Shown here: positions 1 through 9,672 of the stretch, piece after piece
Position numbering within the stretch: the first letter of the stretch is position 1
Layout of the letters: each line of letters opens with the position of its first letter
NCBI GenBank assembly: GCA_963798435.1
Contig: CAWCTF010000001.1
Span: forward strand, 310,001 to 374,000
Source of the DNA: JALHST01 sp963798435
GTDB taxonomy: Bacteria; Bacteroidota; Bacteroidia; Flavobacteriales; Flavobacteriaceae
DNA length: 64,000 bases
Direction of reading: 5' to 3'
The notes under the pieces: model-generated
Databases searched by the model: none
Told to the model about the DNA's origin: nothing
Seen by the model: the letters and a program-made list of their open reading frames with translations, nothing else
Made by a program: the position numbers and the translations under genes

Positions 1-327
1 CACTTCAAGGATATCGAACACGATAACAGGGTTCAATTGATTTATTCCGATGAACCAAACCAAAAGTATCTTTCGATGTTTGGCAATGCTACCCATATCG
101 TTGATGTGCAAAAAGTCAACCAATTATGGAACAATCGATTGAACGAATGGTTCAATGGTAAAAAAGACCCTAATGTGGCTTTATTAAACGTGAATATCGA
201 AAATGCGTACTATTGGGATAGCGGTTCACAGAAATTGCTTTCCTTTTTTGAAAGTGGGAATGCTGGATTAGACGAAGCCGCTACGACAACGAGAAATAAG
301 GGATATATCAATTTGCAAAATCACTAG
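1..327 (+). CDS. general stress protein, pyridoxamine-phosphate-oxidase-like (5' truncated by window)
   Basis: The reading frame is open from base 1 (HFKDIEHDNRVQLIYSDE...) and ends at the TAG at 325-327, so only the last 108 residues are here. The text resembles the C-terminal half of the general stress protein 26 group of flavin-binding split-barrel proteins: a strand pattern VQLIYSDEPNQKYLSMFGNA, then the WNNRLNEWFNGKKDPNVALL helix and the AYYWDSGS strand near the end. In that family the protein binds flavin or a pyridoxal derivative and is induced by stress; the actual reaction is not settled. The call rests on family pattern only. The flavin-binding N-terminal half lies outside the window. 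Confidence 0.75.
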   Translation, partial: HFKDIEHDNRVQLIYSDEPNQKYLSMFGNATHIVDVQKVNQLWNNRLNEWFNGKKDPNVALLNVNIENAYYWDSGSQKLLSFFESGNAGLDEAATTTRNKGYINLQNH

Positions 328-366
328 GAGCCAAATAATTGCGGAAAGGGATATACAGAAATAGCA

Positions 367-3300
367 TTACCCTGAAACCGCATCTTCAACGGGCAGAATA
401 ATATGAAATTCAGCCCCCTGTCCTTCTTCGGAGATAGCGTAAATATGGCCATGATGATTTTCGACCACTCTTTTGACCAGGGCAAGACCGATGCCCGTGC
501 CTTTATATTCGCGACTATTTAAACGTTGGAATATGGTGAAGATCTTCTCGCCATATTTCTGATCGAATCCGATGCCATTGTCTTTGATCAAAATTTCGGT
601 ATACGTTGTTAAAGGGTTCAGATTTTCATAATTTTCAATATCTTTTTTTGATAGCTTTTTGGATGTTATATCGATTATCGGTTTTACATCTTTTTTAGCG
701 AATTTCAGCGCATTATTGATCAAGTTGTAGAAAAGTTGTTTTAATTGTAAGGGGATGGCAATGATTACGGGTAACTCGGCAACATTGACTTCCCCCTTGT
801 TCTTTTCCAAGAACAGCTCAAAATCGGATAGTAGCTCGGCAATGATTAAATTAAGGTCTGTTTTCTCAAAGAGTTCGTCGTGATTAGCTACCCGTGAATA
901 CGCGAGGAGATCCTGAATCAAAGTTGACATTCGATTTGCGGAATCTTCGATTTTGGCCAAATAATTCTTCATATCGTCCGAAAACCCTTTTTGTCCTTTG
1001 GTTCGTAGCCGATCTGAAAATGTCAATATTTTACGTAACGGTTCTTGAAGATCGTGACTTGCTACATGTACAAATTGATCAAGCTGTTCGTTCGTTTGTC
1101 GTAAAGCCTCTATACTATTTTGATAATTCTCAATGGCTTTCTTTCTTTCGGTAATGTCCTCGATAGCCAAAAGAATAAGCTTATCGCCTTTTTTACCATC
1201 AACGACCTCCCGGGCGTTGAGTTGTAGCATACGCTTTCCATCGACCTCCATCTCCAGTCTTATCTCAAAATCAACGAGTAATTCCTTTTTAGGCAACACC
1301 TTTTCAAGCATGGTTTTAAGGTTTGTGTCAAGCCACTTTCCGCCTTGGATTCCAAAAAATGGCTTACCCATAACTTCATGTTCACCGATGCCGAATTTTT
1401 CACAGAACGCTTCGTTCACACTTCGAATGCGCAGTCTTTTATCCAACACGACCAATGACTCTCGTAACGTGGCCAAAATTGATTGATTATAGTGTAGGGA
1501 ATCGTTCAATTCATCCTGTTTCTCTATTAACTCCTTGTTGATGATAATAAGTTCTTCGTTCGTCGATTGTAATTCCTCCTTTGATGTTTCGAGTTCTTCA
1601 TTCAGGCTTTGCATTTCTTCGTTACTACTTAAAAGCTCTTCGTTAACGCTTTGTAGTTCTTCGTTGGAAGCCTCTTGATCTTCAATAATCGTGCGCATAT
1701 CTTCCCGTGCTTGGACAAGTTCGTTTCGAAGTGCGGTCAACTCCGATTCCATTGCGGTCTTTTGATCGTTCGCCCAAAATGAATTCCATTTTTTTGATAA
1801 TTTCCGAAAGGTGTTTTCTTCGGCTATTTTCTTATGGAAAATAATTAAATAGTAAGGTTCAAGCGTATCATTAAGCGGAATGACCTCAATGGTCACCAAG
1901 ATACGCTCCCCTTTCGATCTGATTGGAATGTCTTCTTTATAATATTTTTGTTGTGAAGTCTTTGCCTTATGCAATGCGTTGCGGAGTTCAAATCCTAGAC
2001 CTTTCTGTGCCATTTTCATGAGGTTGAAGGTCGGCTTTCCAGAAGGTGGTTCCAGAAATGGCACGAGTGTCCCGTTGATATGTACAACTTCCAATTGTTC
2101 ATCAACTATCACACTAGGAGGGGTATGGTCGGCAATCAATAAACTTTCGGCCGATTTTTTGTAATCCGGTCTTGGTACTATGGAGGTTGGTTGCATTTCG
2201 ATTTTTTGGGGATTGGCCATAGGATCTTTGACAGGTGACGGAAAAAAATGTCCTGGCGTCTTTTTACGAGCATAAATCCGTTCCCGTGTGGAAAACGGGA
2301 TGTACAGGTCCGAAGCCGCGCCAGAGGTTTCCGCTTTTCCCAAAATTAAAAAACCGGAGTCATTCAGGGCATAATGGAAGGTAGTCAATGCCTTTTTTTG
2401 TAAATAGGATTCTAAATAAATAAATACGTTTCGACAACTTATTAGATCCATCTTCGCAAAAGGGGGGTCTTTTAAAAAATTATGCGTAGTAAAGACAATC
2501 GTATCCCGAATGGATTTGTTGACCTTATAATCGCTATGGATCTTTGTAAAAAAATTTTTTAAACGCTCTTCTGACACGCCCTGTAATTCACTTTCATTAT
2601 AGACTCCAGAACGTGCCTTGTCTATGGCCAATTCCGAAATATCGGAGGCGAAGACCTGTATTTTTTTAATATTCGTTGCCATATTGGCATCCCTATTTTC
2701 CAAGACCTCATAAAGACATATTGCCAAAGAATAGGCTTCTTCCCCAGTCGCGCACCCCGGCACCCAAATTCGAATGCTATCTTTTTTAGAGGATTTTTCG
2801 ATTATTTTCGGAAAGACCTTCTTCGCTAGTTCCTCGAAAATCGTGGGATCGACGGAAAAAAGAGGTTACTTGTACCAGCATATCTTGCAATAGCGTTTCC
2901 TGTTCATTGGTGTTCTTCCTCAAAAACTGTAAATATTCTTGTAAGGTTGGAAGTTGCGCTATCGCCATTCTGCGTGCCAGCCTCCGCTTTAAGGTGGGCT
3001 GTTTGTAATAATTAAGGTCGATACCGCTTTGCAATCGGATCAACGATAATATCTTTCGATACGCATCCTCCTCATTTTTTGGTAATTTTTCATTCTTCCA
3101 AAAAGCAGTTTTTTGATAAATGCCTTTTAATTGCATGATTTTTTCAGCCATTTCCTCTGGCCTTAACACGAAATCAACCACCATGGCATCTATGGCGTTC
3201 TGTGGCATGTCTGCCCACGTTGCCGATTCTGGTCTTTCTGCAAAAGTGATTCCCCCATGTTCCTTAATACATTTTAATCCCATGGTACCGTCACTTGCTG

Positions 3301-3694
3301 TACCCGATAGCACTACGCCCACCGCCCATGATTTGTAATTTTCAGCCAATGACACGAAGAAAATATCTATGGGTAAGTTCTTGATTTTCGAGTTTCGTGG
3401 TTCTAGTTTAAGGGTAAGTTCCTGGCTTGCGCTAACTGTTTTATTGGAAGGAAGGATGAAAATTCTATTGGGTGCCAGCTTCATCCCATCTTTTATTTCA
3501 TGAACGGGTACCTCCGTATTTCTGGATAGAATCTCTGGAAGAAGGCTTTCATGGGACGCTTCCAGATGTTGTATCAACACAAACGCCATACCCGAATCCT
3601 GCGGTATCCCACCCAAGAACTTTTTAAAAGAATCAATGCCTCCTGCGGAAGCACCCACACCCACGATAGGAAAAACAGTTGCGGATTTTGACAT
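367..3694 (-). pseudogene. CheB-CheR-PAS-histidine kinase hybrid, interrupted by a one-base frameshift
   Basis: Read on the minus strand, the first 302 codons give a CheB methylesterase domain (GVGASAGG with the catalytic Ser, the IQHLEASHES His region, SGTASDGTMG with the Asp) and the CheR N-terminal helical domain up to VTSFFR. There the frame breaks near 2850: the DNA reads CGT-C-GATCCC where CGT-GATCCC would give the conserved FFRDPTIF. The other frame continues with the CheR SAM site (VPGCATGEEAYSLA), a long NEELQS-type coiled coil, PAS domain(s), and a kinase with H-box (VASHDLQEPL), N-box (NNALKFAKK) and GTGIGLALVKR. Restored length is about 1,108 residues, normal for these cytosolic hybrids, which are thought to link methylation-type chemistry to phosphotransfer. 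A single lesion in an otherwise clean gene may be a sequencing error, so the gene may be functional. The single-domain response regulator at 3886 is divergent from it and is a likely partner. Confidence 0.85.
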
Positions 3695-3885
3695 GGACTT
3701 TTTTTAGGACGCCCTAGAATCGTAAAATTGAGCCATTGCGAAGAAAGACGTTAATTAAAATTTAAATTAAAGCTTCTAAATAAGTTAAAGTAGTAAAATC
3801 CAGTTTTTTTTTAGCGCAATTCAAAATATATGGTTAATTTTCTTACGCCTATTTTGTAATTTAATAAAACCTAAATCTAGAAAAG

Positions 3886-4347
3886 ATGGACGATTCAAAG
3901 ATCTTTCTTATCGTTGATGATGATGATGATGACATTGCCTTTTTAAAAGAAGCTGTGCATCAGTCATACCCGCACGCCTATTGTCTTTCGGCCAGAAATG
4001 GTGAACAAGCCTTGAAATTACTGGAAAACCACACGACACGACTTCCGGATATCATATTTATGGATCTCAATATGCCACGAATGGATGGTAAGACCTGTCT
4101 TAAAAAGCTCAAAGCCCAGATGAGATTTCAAGGGATACCGGTTGTTATCTTTTCTACCTCCTCAAGTGATAAACACAAATTAGAAACCAAAAAATTAGGT
4201 GCGGCCAAGTTTATAACAAAGCCTACCTCATTTACAATACTTTGTAAGCTGCTTGAAGATACCGTGAACGAGATCATCCCTGAGCATAAGAAGAAGGAAC
4301 GAGAAATAGGAAGGTCGGCGACACCTCGATTTTTAAATTCCGAATAA
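3886..4347 (+). CDS. single-domain response regulator (CheY/Rcp1 type)
   Basis: A 153-residue protein that is almost only a receiver domain. Visible are the acidic cluster (VDDDDDDIAFL), the phospho-acceptor Asp in IIFMDLNMPRMDG, the Ser/Thr switch in VVIFSTSSS and the conserved Lys in FITKPTS. The last 25 residues are basic and carry no output domain. Such stand-alone receivers serve hybrid kinases and phytochrome-like sensors as phosphate acceptors. It is divergent from the CheB-CheR-PAS-kinase hybrid, with 191 bases between the two starts that probably hold both promoters, so that kinase is the likely partner. The ATG at 3886 sits just before the first beta strand, as usual for the family. 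Confidence 0.88.
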   Translation: MDDSKIFLIVDDDDDDIAFLKEAVHQSYPHAYCLSARNGEQALKLLENHTTRLPDIIFMDLNMPRMDGKTCLKKLKAQMRFQGIPVVIFSTSSSDKHKLETKKLGAAKFITKPTSFTILCKLLEDTVNEIIPEHKKKEREIGRSATPRFLNSE

Positions 4348-4711
4348 ATATGCAACAAAGGCTTCTTCAATAGAATCGAATTTTGGTGTATTAGGCAATT
4401 AATTCTTTTTTTGTGTTTTACAAAGGGTATAACTCCATGATCCCATTAAGCGCTGGTGTCAGCACCTTTTTCGAGAGCTATTGGTGCTATTTCACATCTC
4501 TAAATATGCACTATAAAGACGAACTTATTCTAAAAATCCACGCTACCCACAGGAGAACGAATACTTCATTCTCATTCGGAAGGGATTCTCGAAAACAAAT
4601 CAAGGGGGACATCAACGTAGTAGGTCTTTAGAGATAATATATTTGGTTATCGTATTACATTAATTGGTTCTTTTTAATTCATTTTGTAGGAAATATTAAA
4701 AGCATTACAAA
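4348..4711. other. intergenic stretch, no convincing gene
   Basis: This AT-rich spacer has one open frame of 72 codons (4413-4631, plus strand), but the translation has no recognisable domain or signal peptide, and no good ribosome site precedes it. I treat it as non-coding. The last 80 bases probably hold the promoter of the following SDR gene. Confidence 0.5.
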
Positions 4712-5569
4712 ATGGATACATTAGAAATCAAGCGTAACGAAGCGCAATCCGCTCAACCAGGCATACAGAATCAAATGGATATAACACCGAAAACCATTCG
4801 CGCTGACTATAAAGGCAGCGGAAAATTGCAAGGCAAGATAGCTTTGATTACGGGCGGCGATAGCGGCATCGGTAAAAGTGCTGCCGTTCACTTTGCCCGT
4901 GAAGGTGCCGATGTAGCCATCATCTATCTGGAAGAAGAACAAGATGCCCAAGACACACAACGGGCAGTCGAAGGCGAAAAACGCGAATGTTTATTAATTA
5001 AGGGCGATCTCAAAAACGAAGATTTTTGTCAAAATGCCGTACAACAAACATTGGATAAATTTGGAACGTTAAATATTGTGGTCAACAACGCCGCCATGCA
5101 ATTTCCGGCCAATAATATCGAGGAAATAAGCACGAAGAATTTACATAAGACATTTGAGACGAATATCTATGCCTATTTCTATATAACCAAGGCCGCAATG
5201 AAGCATTTAAAAAAAGGGGACACTATTATTAATACAACATCAATAACCGCCTACCGCGGTTCAGAACATTTAATAGACTATGCTAGCACAAAAGGTGCCA
5301 TTGCCGCCTTCACACGTAGCCTATCGAAATCATTGGCCACGAAGGAAATTCGTGTCAATGCGGTGGCCCCCGGTCCCATTTGGACACCTTTAATTCCCGC
5401 CACGTTCAGCGGCGAGGAATTGGAAAATTTTGGTAAGGACGTTCCCATGGGCCGACCAGGTCAGCCCGCAGAACTAGGTCCGGCCTATGTGTTTTTGGCA
5501 AGTGAGGATAGTAGCTATATGACGGGACAAGTATTGCACATCAACGGGGGTGAAATTATAGGGGGCTAA
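4712..5569 (+). CDS. SDR-family NAD(P)-dependent oxidoreductase (general stress protein 39 / YghA type)
   Basis: A 285-residue classical-size short-chain dehydrogenase with an N-terminal extension of about 40 residues, typical of the GSP39/YghA subgroup. Motifs in order: the TGGDSGIGKS cofactor loop, NNAA in the middle, a Ser in the TTSITAY strand, and the YASTK catalytic Tyr-Lys pair, followed by VNAVAPGPIWTPLIP and a C-terminal MTGQVLHINGG. The family reduces aldehydes or ketones with NAD(P)H in the cytosol; the substrate cannot be read from the sequence. The PNPOx-like stress protein at the window start fits a stress-response neighbourhood. The gene is intact. Confidence 0.93.
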   Translation: MDTLEIKRNEAQSAQPGIQNQMDITPKTIRADYKGSGKLQGKIALITGGDSGIGKSAAVHFAREGADVAIIYLEEEQDAQDTQRAVEGEKRECLLIKGDLKNEDFCQNAVQQTLDKFGTLNIVVNNAAMQFPANNIEEISTKNLHKTFETNIYAYFYITKAAMKHLKKGDTIINTTSITAYRGSEHLIDYASTKGAIAAFTRSLSKSLATKEIRVNAVAPGPIWTPLIPATFSGEELENFGKDVPMGRPGQPAELGPAYVFLASEDSSYMTGQVLHINGGEIIGG

Positions 5570-5622
5570 GAAGAAGCTCGCCCCACATAGGAACCTGGTA
5601 TTTATAAACGATAGCACCAGCT

Positions 5623-5975
5623 ATGGTGTCGGTTTGTATTATTGACAATGATCTCGAATCTCAATATGCTGCTGGCTATACCATTGAGCAGGTTAGTCAG
5701 GTATGTCACGTGGTCTGTTTTGATGATGGCCCACGATTTTTGAATTTTATAAGGACACTAGCCATTCGGGATTTCCTGACATTTTGCTTTTAGATTTGGT
5801 TATGCCCAAAATGAGCGGATGGGATTTTATAAATAAATTCGAAGAATTATTTGGTAGTAAATCAACGACCGATATCTCTATAATTTTTGCCTTCCAAAAC
5901 TCATTTGACCGTATTCTTGCCAAGAATCATCCCCGTGTTCAGGGTTCTTTTAATAAGCCACTGGGTGAATCTTGA
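5623..5975 (+). pseudogene. broken single-domain response regulator, paralogue of the one at 37542-37925
   Basis: From the ATG at 5623 the frame reads VSVCIIDNDLESQYAAGY and CHVVCFDDGPRFLNFI, matching the N-terminal half of the intact regulator at 37542-37925 (VCIIDDDMVSQFATRY). Around 5750 the frame is lost, and the next frame gives GFPDILLLDLVMPKMSGWDF with the phospho-acceptor Asp, then the matching C-terminal part (FDRILAKNHPRVQGSFNKP) and a stop about 14 residues before the end of the paralogue. The frame break, the early end and the loss of the second acidic residue (IDND for IDDD) suggest a decaying copy. A sequencing slip alone could explain the frame but not the early stop. Confidence 0.75.
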
Positions 5976-6107
5976 TCCCGTTTTTAAGGCAAAACAAGTT
6001 GTCATTTTTTGTTTTCCCATAGCTTGATCCTATGACCAAAATGGGCAATAAAGTTATTAGCATTTCGTTTTTTTGAAGATTCAGAGCTAAACTAAATATT
6101 TATTGCT

Positions 6108-6698
6108 ATGAAAAAATTGCCGATTATCATCGCTTTGATTGCTACATCTACTTTTGCCTTCGCCCAAAGCAGGGCAAAAATGGCGCTTAGGATGGGAGTG
6201 AACAACGCAAAGATCTTGAACTCCAACCTCCACACGAAGTCCGGTCTTTACGCCGGCGTGGCACTGCCTATTCAATTTAATGAAACCTATGCCCTACAGC
6301 CTGAGATTACCTATTCGAAACAGGGCGGTAAATCTGAAACTCCGGGCCTTGATGACATCGATATAAACTATTTGTCAATAAGTGTGGCCAATAAGATATT
6401 TACTAAGGGACAGGGTTTCCATTTTATTTTAGGCCCAAGTCTGGATTTCAATTTCGATGACAATTTCATTAACCTTGTGAACCAGGAGGGCGATAATTTT
6501 AAGATAACGCCCATTGATATTGCCTTATTTGGAGGAATAGGATACGAATTCGATTTCGGCCTTGCCCTTGAAATGCGCTACAAACAAGGCTTGATCGATC
6601 TCGATTTCAACGATGATGGCGAATATGGCAGTGGCAATGAGAAAAACCAGCTAAACCGGGTAATACAAATCGGGGCCTTCTATAAATTGAATTTTTAG
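6108..6698 (+). CDS. small outer-membrane beta-barrel protein (PorT/OmpA-barrel-like)
   Basis: 196 residues with a clear Sec signal peptide (MKKLPIIIALIATSTFAFAQ) and then alternating strands typical of the 8-stranded PorT-like barrels of Bacteroidota: LRMGVNNAKI, SGLYAGVALPIQF, YALQPEITYSKQG, INYLSISVANKI, GFHFILGPSLDFN, LFGGIGYEFDF, LALEMRYKQGLID, and an aromatic C-terminal strand ending in YKLNF. Proteins of this type sit in the outer membrane; most have no assigned job. It stands alone with 132 bases upstream and a long non-coding stretch downstream. Confidence 0.85.
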   Translation: MKKLPIIIALIATSTFAFAQSRAKMALRMGVNNAKILNSNLHTKSGLYAGVALPIQFNETYALQPEITYSKQGGKSETPGLDDIDINYLSISVANKIFTKGQGFHFILGPSLDFNFDDNFINLVNQEGDNFKITPIDIALFGGIGYEFDFGLALEMRYKQGLIDLDFNDDGEYGSGNEKNQLNRVIQIGAFYKLNF

Positions 6699-7436
6699 GC
6701 CACCATCAAAATAAAGGTTGGCCAACAAGTAATATTTTATCCATATAAGGTCATTTTGTATGCCTTTTTCAGGTTTACTACCCTCCGAATTGCATCAAGA
6801 AGGGTTCACAGGGTATCGGCAAAATTGCACCCTTACCGGATAGGATTTCGATTAATTCGCTTTTAGGTTTTTGAAAATAAACCTGGCACAAAGTTGACCC
6901 TGATTATAACCTATTAAAACGGACTTTTTGTAGGACCTTTAATTCTCTGTGAACAACCTTTGCATGTATACTATATTAAAATGTTGTTAGTAATCCCCGC
7001 TATTTTACAAAGGAAAACCTGTAGGGGGTTGTTCTAAGGGTCTTTATAAGGAGACTTTTAACTGGTAATCAAATTCTCGATTTGCCTTTGAAAGAACACT
7101 TAAAATAATTCGGAATGACCGCAGAAAGAAGGAATTTTATAAAAAATAGTACCTCCTTAATTCGCGAAAGGGATTGATCTTGATGCTGATTTTTGCCAAT
7201 TTCATGAGTTATGGTAGCTACAGCGGTCTTATCGCTACCCTGAAAAGCATCTAAAACAACCGCAGCACCGCAGGGGATAAATACTTTTCAATCAACGTTT
7301 AAGGTACATTTTCGTATCAAAGGATGACAGGTAACCTTACGCCCGAATTTCAGACTTATAGACAACCGTTTTACGCGTTTGCACTATTTTGTATTAATTT
7401 AAATGCATAATTTTAGTTAGATAAATCTAAACCAAC
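6699..7436. other. 738-base stretch without an intact gene
   Basis: No long frame is present. On the plus strand an ATG at about 7116 opens a short frame reading MTAERRNFIKNSTSL that closes after 19 codons; the RRNFIKN core is the kind of start seen on exported (Tat-like) oxidoreductases, so this could be the stub of a lost gene. On the minus strand, about 7080-7275 is open for roughly 63 codons without a start codon. Both readings are weak. The last 100 bases presumably carry the promoter of the DUF1080 gene. Confidence 0.4.
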
Positions 7437-8288
7437 ATGAAAAGAACATCAATTTACAGACTCGTTGTTGGCTTATTTTTTGTTTTCGCGTTTACTACCG
7501 ACCATTCCGAAAAAAAGTGGGAGCTTCTTTTCAATGGCAAGGACCTGTCAAATTGGGATACCTATATTGGAGCGGAATTTAAGGAAGGTGATTTGAATGA
7601 TTGGACAAAAGGCCCCAGATTGGGCCTGAATAATGATCCGGATGGACTTTTTAAAGCGGACTTTCTGAATGGCGAGCCTGTTATTCATGTTTCGGGAGAA
7701 CGTTTTGGTGGTTTATCTACCCATCGGCAATTCGAAAATTATCATTTGCAACTACAGTTTAAATGGGGAGAGCACAAATATGCCCCCAAGGACAAAAGTG
7801 CACGTGACAGCGGCCTGCTCTATCATGCGGTTGGCGAACATGGGGCCGATAGCGGTTTTTGGATGCGTTCCCAAGAATTTCAGATCCAGGAAGGGGATAC
7901 CGGCGATTATTGGGGCTGTGCGGGTGCCACCTTTGATGTGCAGGTAAAAGCCGATACCACCAATTTCAAATATGACCCTGCTGGAGAAATACTTCATTTT
8001 TCACCGGCAATCGAACGTGGTAGACATGTTGTAAAGTCTATTGACGCAGAAAAACCGTTCGGGGAATGGAATACCATAGACCTGTATTGTTTGGGCGGCA
8101 CGGCAATTCATGTCATCAATGGGAAAAAAAACATGGTTCTTTATAATTCCTCCCAAATTGGTACGAAGGGCAAAGAAATTCCATTGACCAAGGGAAAGAT
8201 CCAATTACAGGCCGAAGGGGCGGAAATTTATTTCAAAAATATCAGGATCCGGCCTTTAAAGAAATTGCCCAAAGAATATGTAGATTAG
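7437..8288 (+). CDS. secreted DUF1080 protein (3-keto-disaccharide hydrolase family, PF06439)
   Basis: A 283-residue protein with a signal peptide (MKRTSIYRLVVGLFFVFAF) followed by the hallmark WELLFNGKDLSNWDTYIG that opens DUF1080 domains. Later motifs are NYHLQLQFKWGEHKY, DSGLLYHA, GFWMRSQEFQIQEGDTGDYWG and the closing EIYFKNIRIRPL. Members fold as a concanavalin-like beta sandwich. Some hydrolyse 3-keto-glycosides, others are only presumed to bind sugars. The protein should be periplasmic or surface-attached; there is no lipobox Cys. It is a single gene with no nearby sugar operon, so its substrate is open. Confidence 0.9.
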   Translation: MKRTSIYRLVVGLFFVFAFTTDHSEKKWELLFNGKDLSNWDTYIGAEFKEGDLNDWTKGPRLGLNNDPDGLFKADFLNGEPVIHVSGERFGGLSTHRQFENYHLQLQFKWGEHKYAPKDKSARDSGLLYHAVGEHGADSGFWMRSQEFQIQEGDTGDYWGCAGATFDVQVKADTTNFKYDPAGEILHFSPAIERGRHVVKSIDAEKPFGEWNTIDLYCLGGTAIHVINGKKNMVLYNSSQIGTKGKEIPLTKGKIQLQAEGAEIYFKNIRIRPLKKLPKEYVD

Positions 8289-8909
8289 GGGGTTCGATCC
8301 GCCTTGTGCACAAAAGCGCCTTCACAAGAAAATTAGTTGCCATAGTACCAATACGGCTAATAGCGCTGATAGAATTGGCATCAATGGCGTCCTATTTCCA
8401 GCTATCATAGGACAACTTCCAATTAAATAGGTGCTACTCACTATATATAACGAAGCAAGGTAATTTTTATCAATTCTCTTTATACGATTGTTAAGCGGTC
8501 GAAAACAAAAATCTCAGATTCAATGTCATAATTAAGGTACATAATTCACATCAAAAAAAATGTGATGAAAGGGGAATGAAGATTCCGTCTGGGAAGTGGG
8601 TATCAAAATCTGTTGAATGATCCATAACCTATAATAGATCACGCAAAAATTTATGGTGCCAACTTTCATAATAATATTTAGCAGCTATTTCATCGCATAT
8701 TTTCGACGATAATTTATTATTTGTAAAAAACTTTGTAAAGCCATTTAGGGATTACGCTCTTTTTTTAAGTTGGTTTGAGAAATCCGATGTTTCTTGGTCT
8801 TATTTTTATTATCATCTTTTTTTTTGAATCAGAAAACACTACTGACAAACTGTTGTCACAAGCTGACTTTATATTTGTATCAAAGAAATTAATTTAAAAA
8901 CAGAAAGAA
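8289..8909. other. 621-base stretch without an intact gene
   Basis: The minus strand from about 8510 down to the stop at 8322 is open for about 62 codons with a membrane-like reading (ASLYIVSSTYL, then LMPILSALLAVLVLWQL), but it has no start codon except a late ATG. It could be the tail of a lost membrane-protein gene. The rest is AT-rich and includes the promoter of the DinB gene. Confidence 0.4.
8870..8877 (+). promoter_or_regulatory. probable Bacteroidota -7 promoter box (TATATTTG)
   Basis: The octamer fits the TAnnTTTG consensus of the Bacteroidota primary sigma factor and lies 33 bases before the DinB start. A TTG at 8853-8855 could be the upstream element, but the gap is shorter than usual. 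No other evidence. Confidence 0.4.
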
Positions 8910-9404
8910 ATGAATACACTAAGAACATCCAAAATGATAACTCCGATCATTACCGCACCCGAACTCTTGGAACATTGGCAAGGGCATCGAAGACTGACTC
9001 GAAAATTAATTGAGATCTTTCCCGAAAAAGAATTTTTTGACTATGCGATTGGCGGTATGCGCACCGCTTCCGAACTCATTCAGGAATTACTAACTATCGC
9101 GGTTCCGGGCATACGACAGATTGCTACCGGAAAAATGGAGGCCCAAGTTCATAAAATCGATTTCAAGGGAGATAAAAATCGGGTTCTTGAACTCTGGGAT
9201 GAGGCTACAGTTGGTATTAATGAGTATTGGGCCATGATTAACGATGCACGATTTAGGGAAGATATTATGACCTTCGGACAATATCCTGGAAAGGTTTGGT
9301 CTTCGATTCTTTATTTTATCGATAATGAAATTCATCATCGGGGGCAAGCCTATGTTTACCTCCGCACATTAGGGATAGAACCTCCTTTTTTCTGGGAACG
9401 CTAA
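8910..9404 (+). CDS. DinB-family putative metal-dependent protein
   Basis: 164 residues predicted to fold as the DinB/YfiT four-helix bundle. Helix signatures visible are LLEHWQGHRRLTRKLIE, the IGGMRTASELIQELL helix, and IDNEIHHRGQAYVYLRTLG. The His residues of HWQGHRR and of EIHHRGQ are in the usual places for metal ligands. DinB proteins include metal-dependent thiol transferases and many members without known activity. The ATG at 8910 has an AGAAAG stretch before it; an in-frame ATG at 8934 also exists. The gene is followed after 24 bases by a small protein and then by a convergent WYL regulator, a grouping that suggests one regulated unit. Confidence 0.85.
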   Translation: MNTLRTSKMITPIITAPELLEHWQGHRRLTRKLIEIFPEKEFFDYAIGGMRTASELIQELLTIAVPGIRQIATGKMEAQVHKIDFKGDKNRVLELWDEATVGINEYWAMINDARFREDIMTFGQYPGKVWSSILYFIDNEIHHRGQAYVYLRTLGIEPPFFWER

Positions 9405-9428
9405 CGACAAAAGATTGAACAATTGCAT

Positions 9429-9665
9429 ATGGTACTAGTCTTTAAAACTTCCGTAAGAAAAGAAAAAGAAGTAAAGCGGTTGAAACCGTTTTTAAATGAA
9501 TTGACGGGAGGAAGGGAATATTGGAATTTCGATTTGGAGGATTGTGACCATATCCTTCGGATCGAATCCGATTTCTTACAATTTTGTGAGGTTACTCGAT
9601 TGCTAGATCAAATGAACTTTTTTTGTGAGGAACTAGAGGATATTGTAATTGAAAAAGTCGTATGA
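9429..9665 (+). CDS. small conserved-looking protein downstream of DinB
   Basis: A 78-residue protein (MVLVFKTSVRKEKEVKRLKP... ending LEDIVIEKVV). A beta-alpha-beta-beta-alpha-beta order can be read (VLVFKTSV, EVKRLKPFLNEL, YWNFDLED, HILRIES, FLQFCEVTRLLDQM, CEELEDIV), like the ferredoxin-like fold of heavy-metal-binding or ACT-type domains, but no CxxC metal site is present. The function is unknown. I prefer the ATG at 9429 to the TTG two codons earlier. It lies 24 bases after the DinB gene in the same direction, so the two are probably co-transcribed. Confidence 0.65.
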   Translation: MVLVFKTSVRKEKEVKRLKPFLNELTGGREYWNFDLEDCDHILRIESDFLQFCEVTRLLDQMNFFCEELEDIVIEKVV

Positions 9666-9672
9666 CCAGGTA

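Noticed and set aside
3905..3935. Run of GAT codons in the response regulator that might be a simple repeat
   Set aside because: It codes the acidic patch expected in receivers of this type.
4413..4631. 72-codon plus-strand frame between the response regulator and SDR genes
   Set aside because: No recognisable domain, signal peptide or ribosome site; composition is not coding-like.
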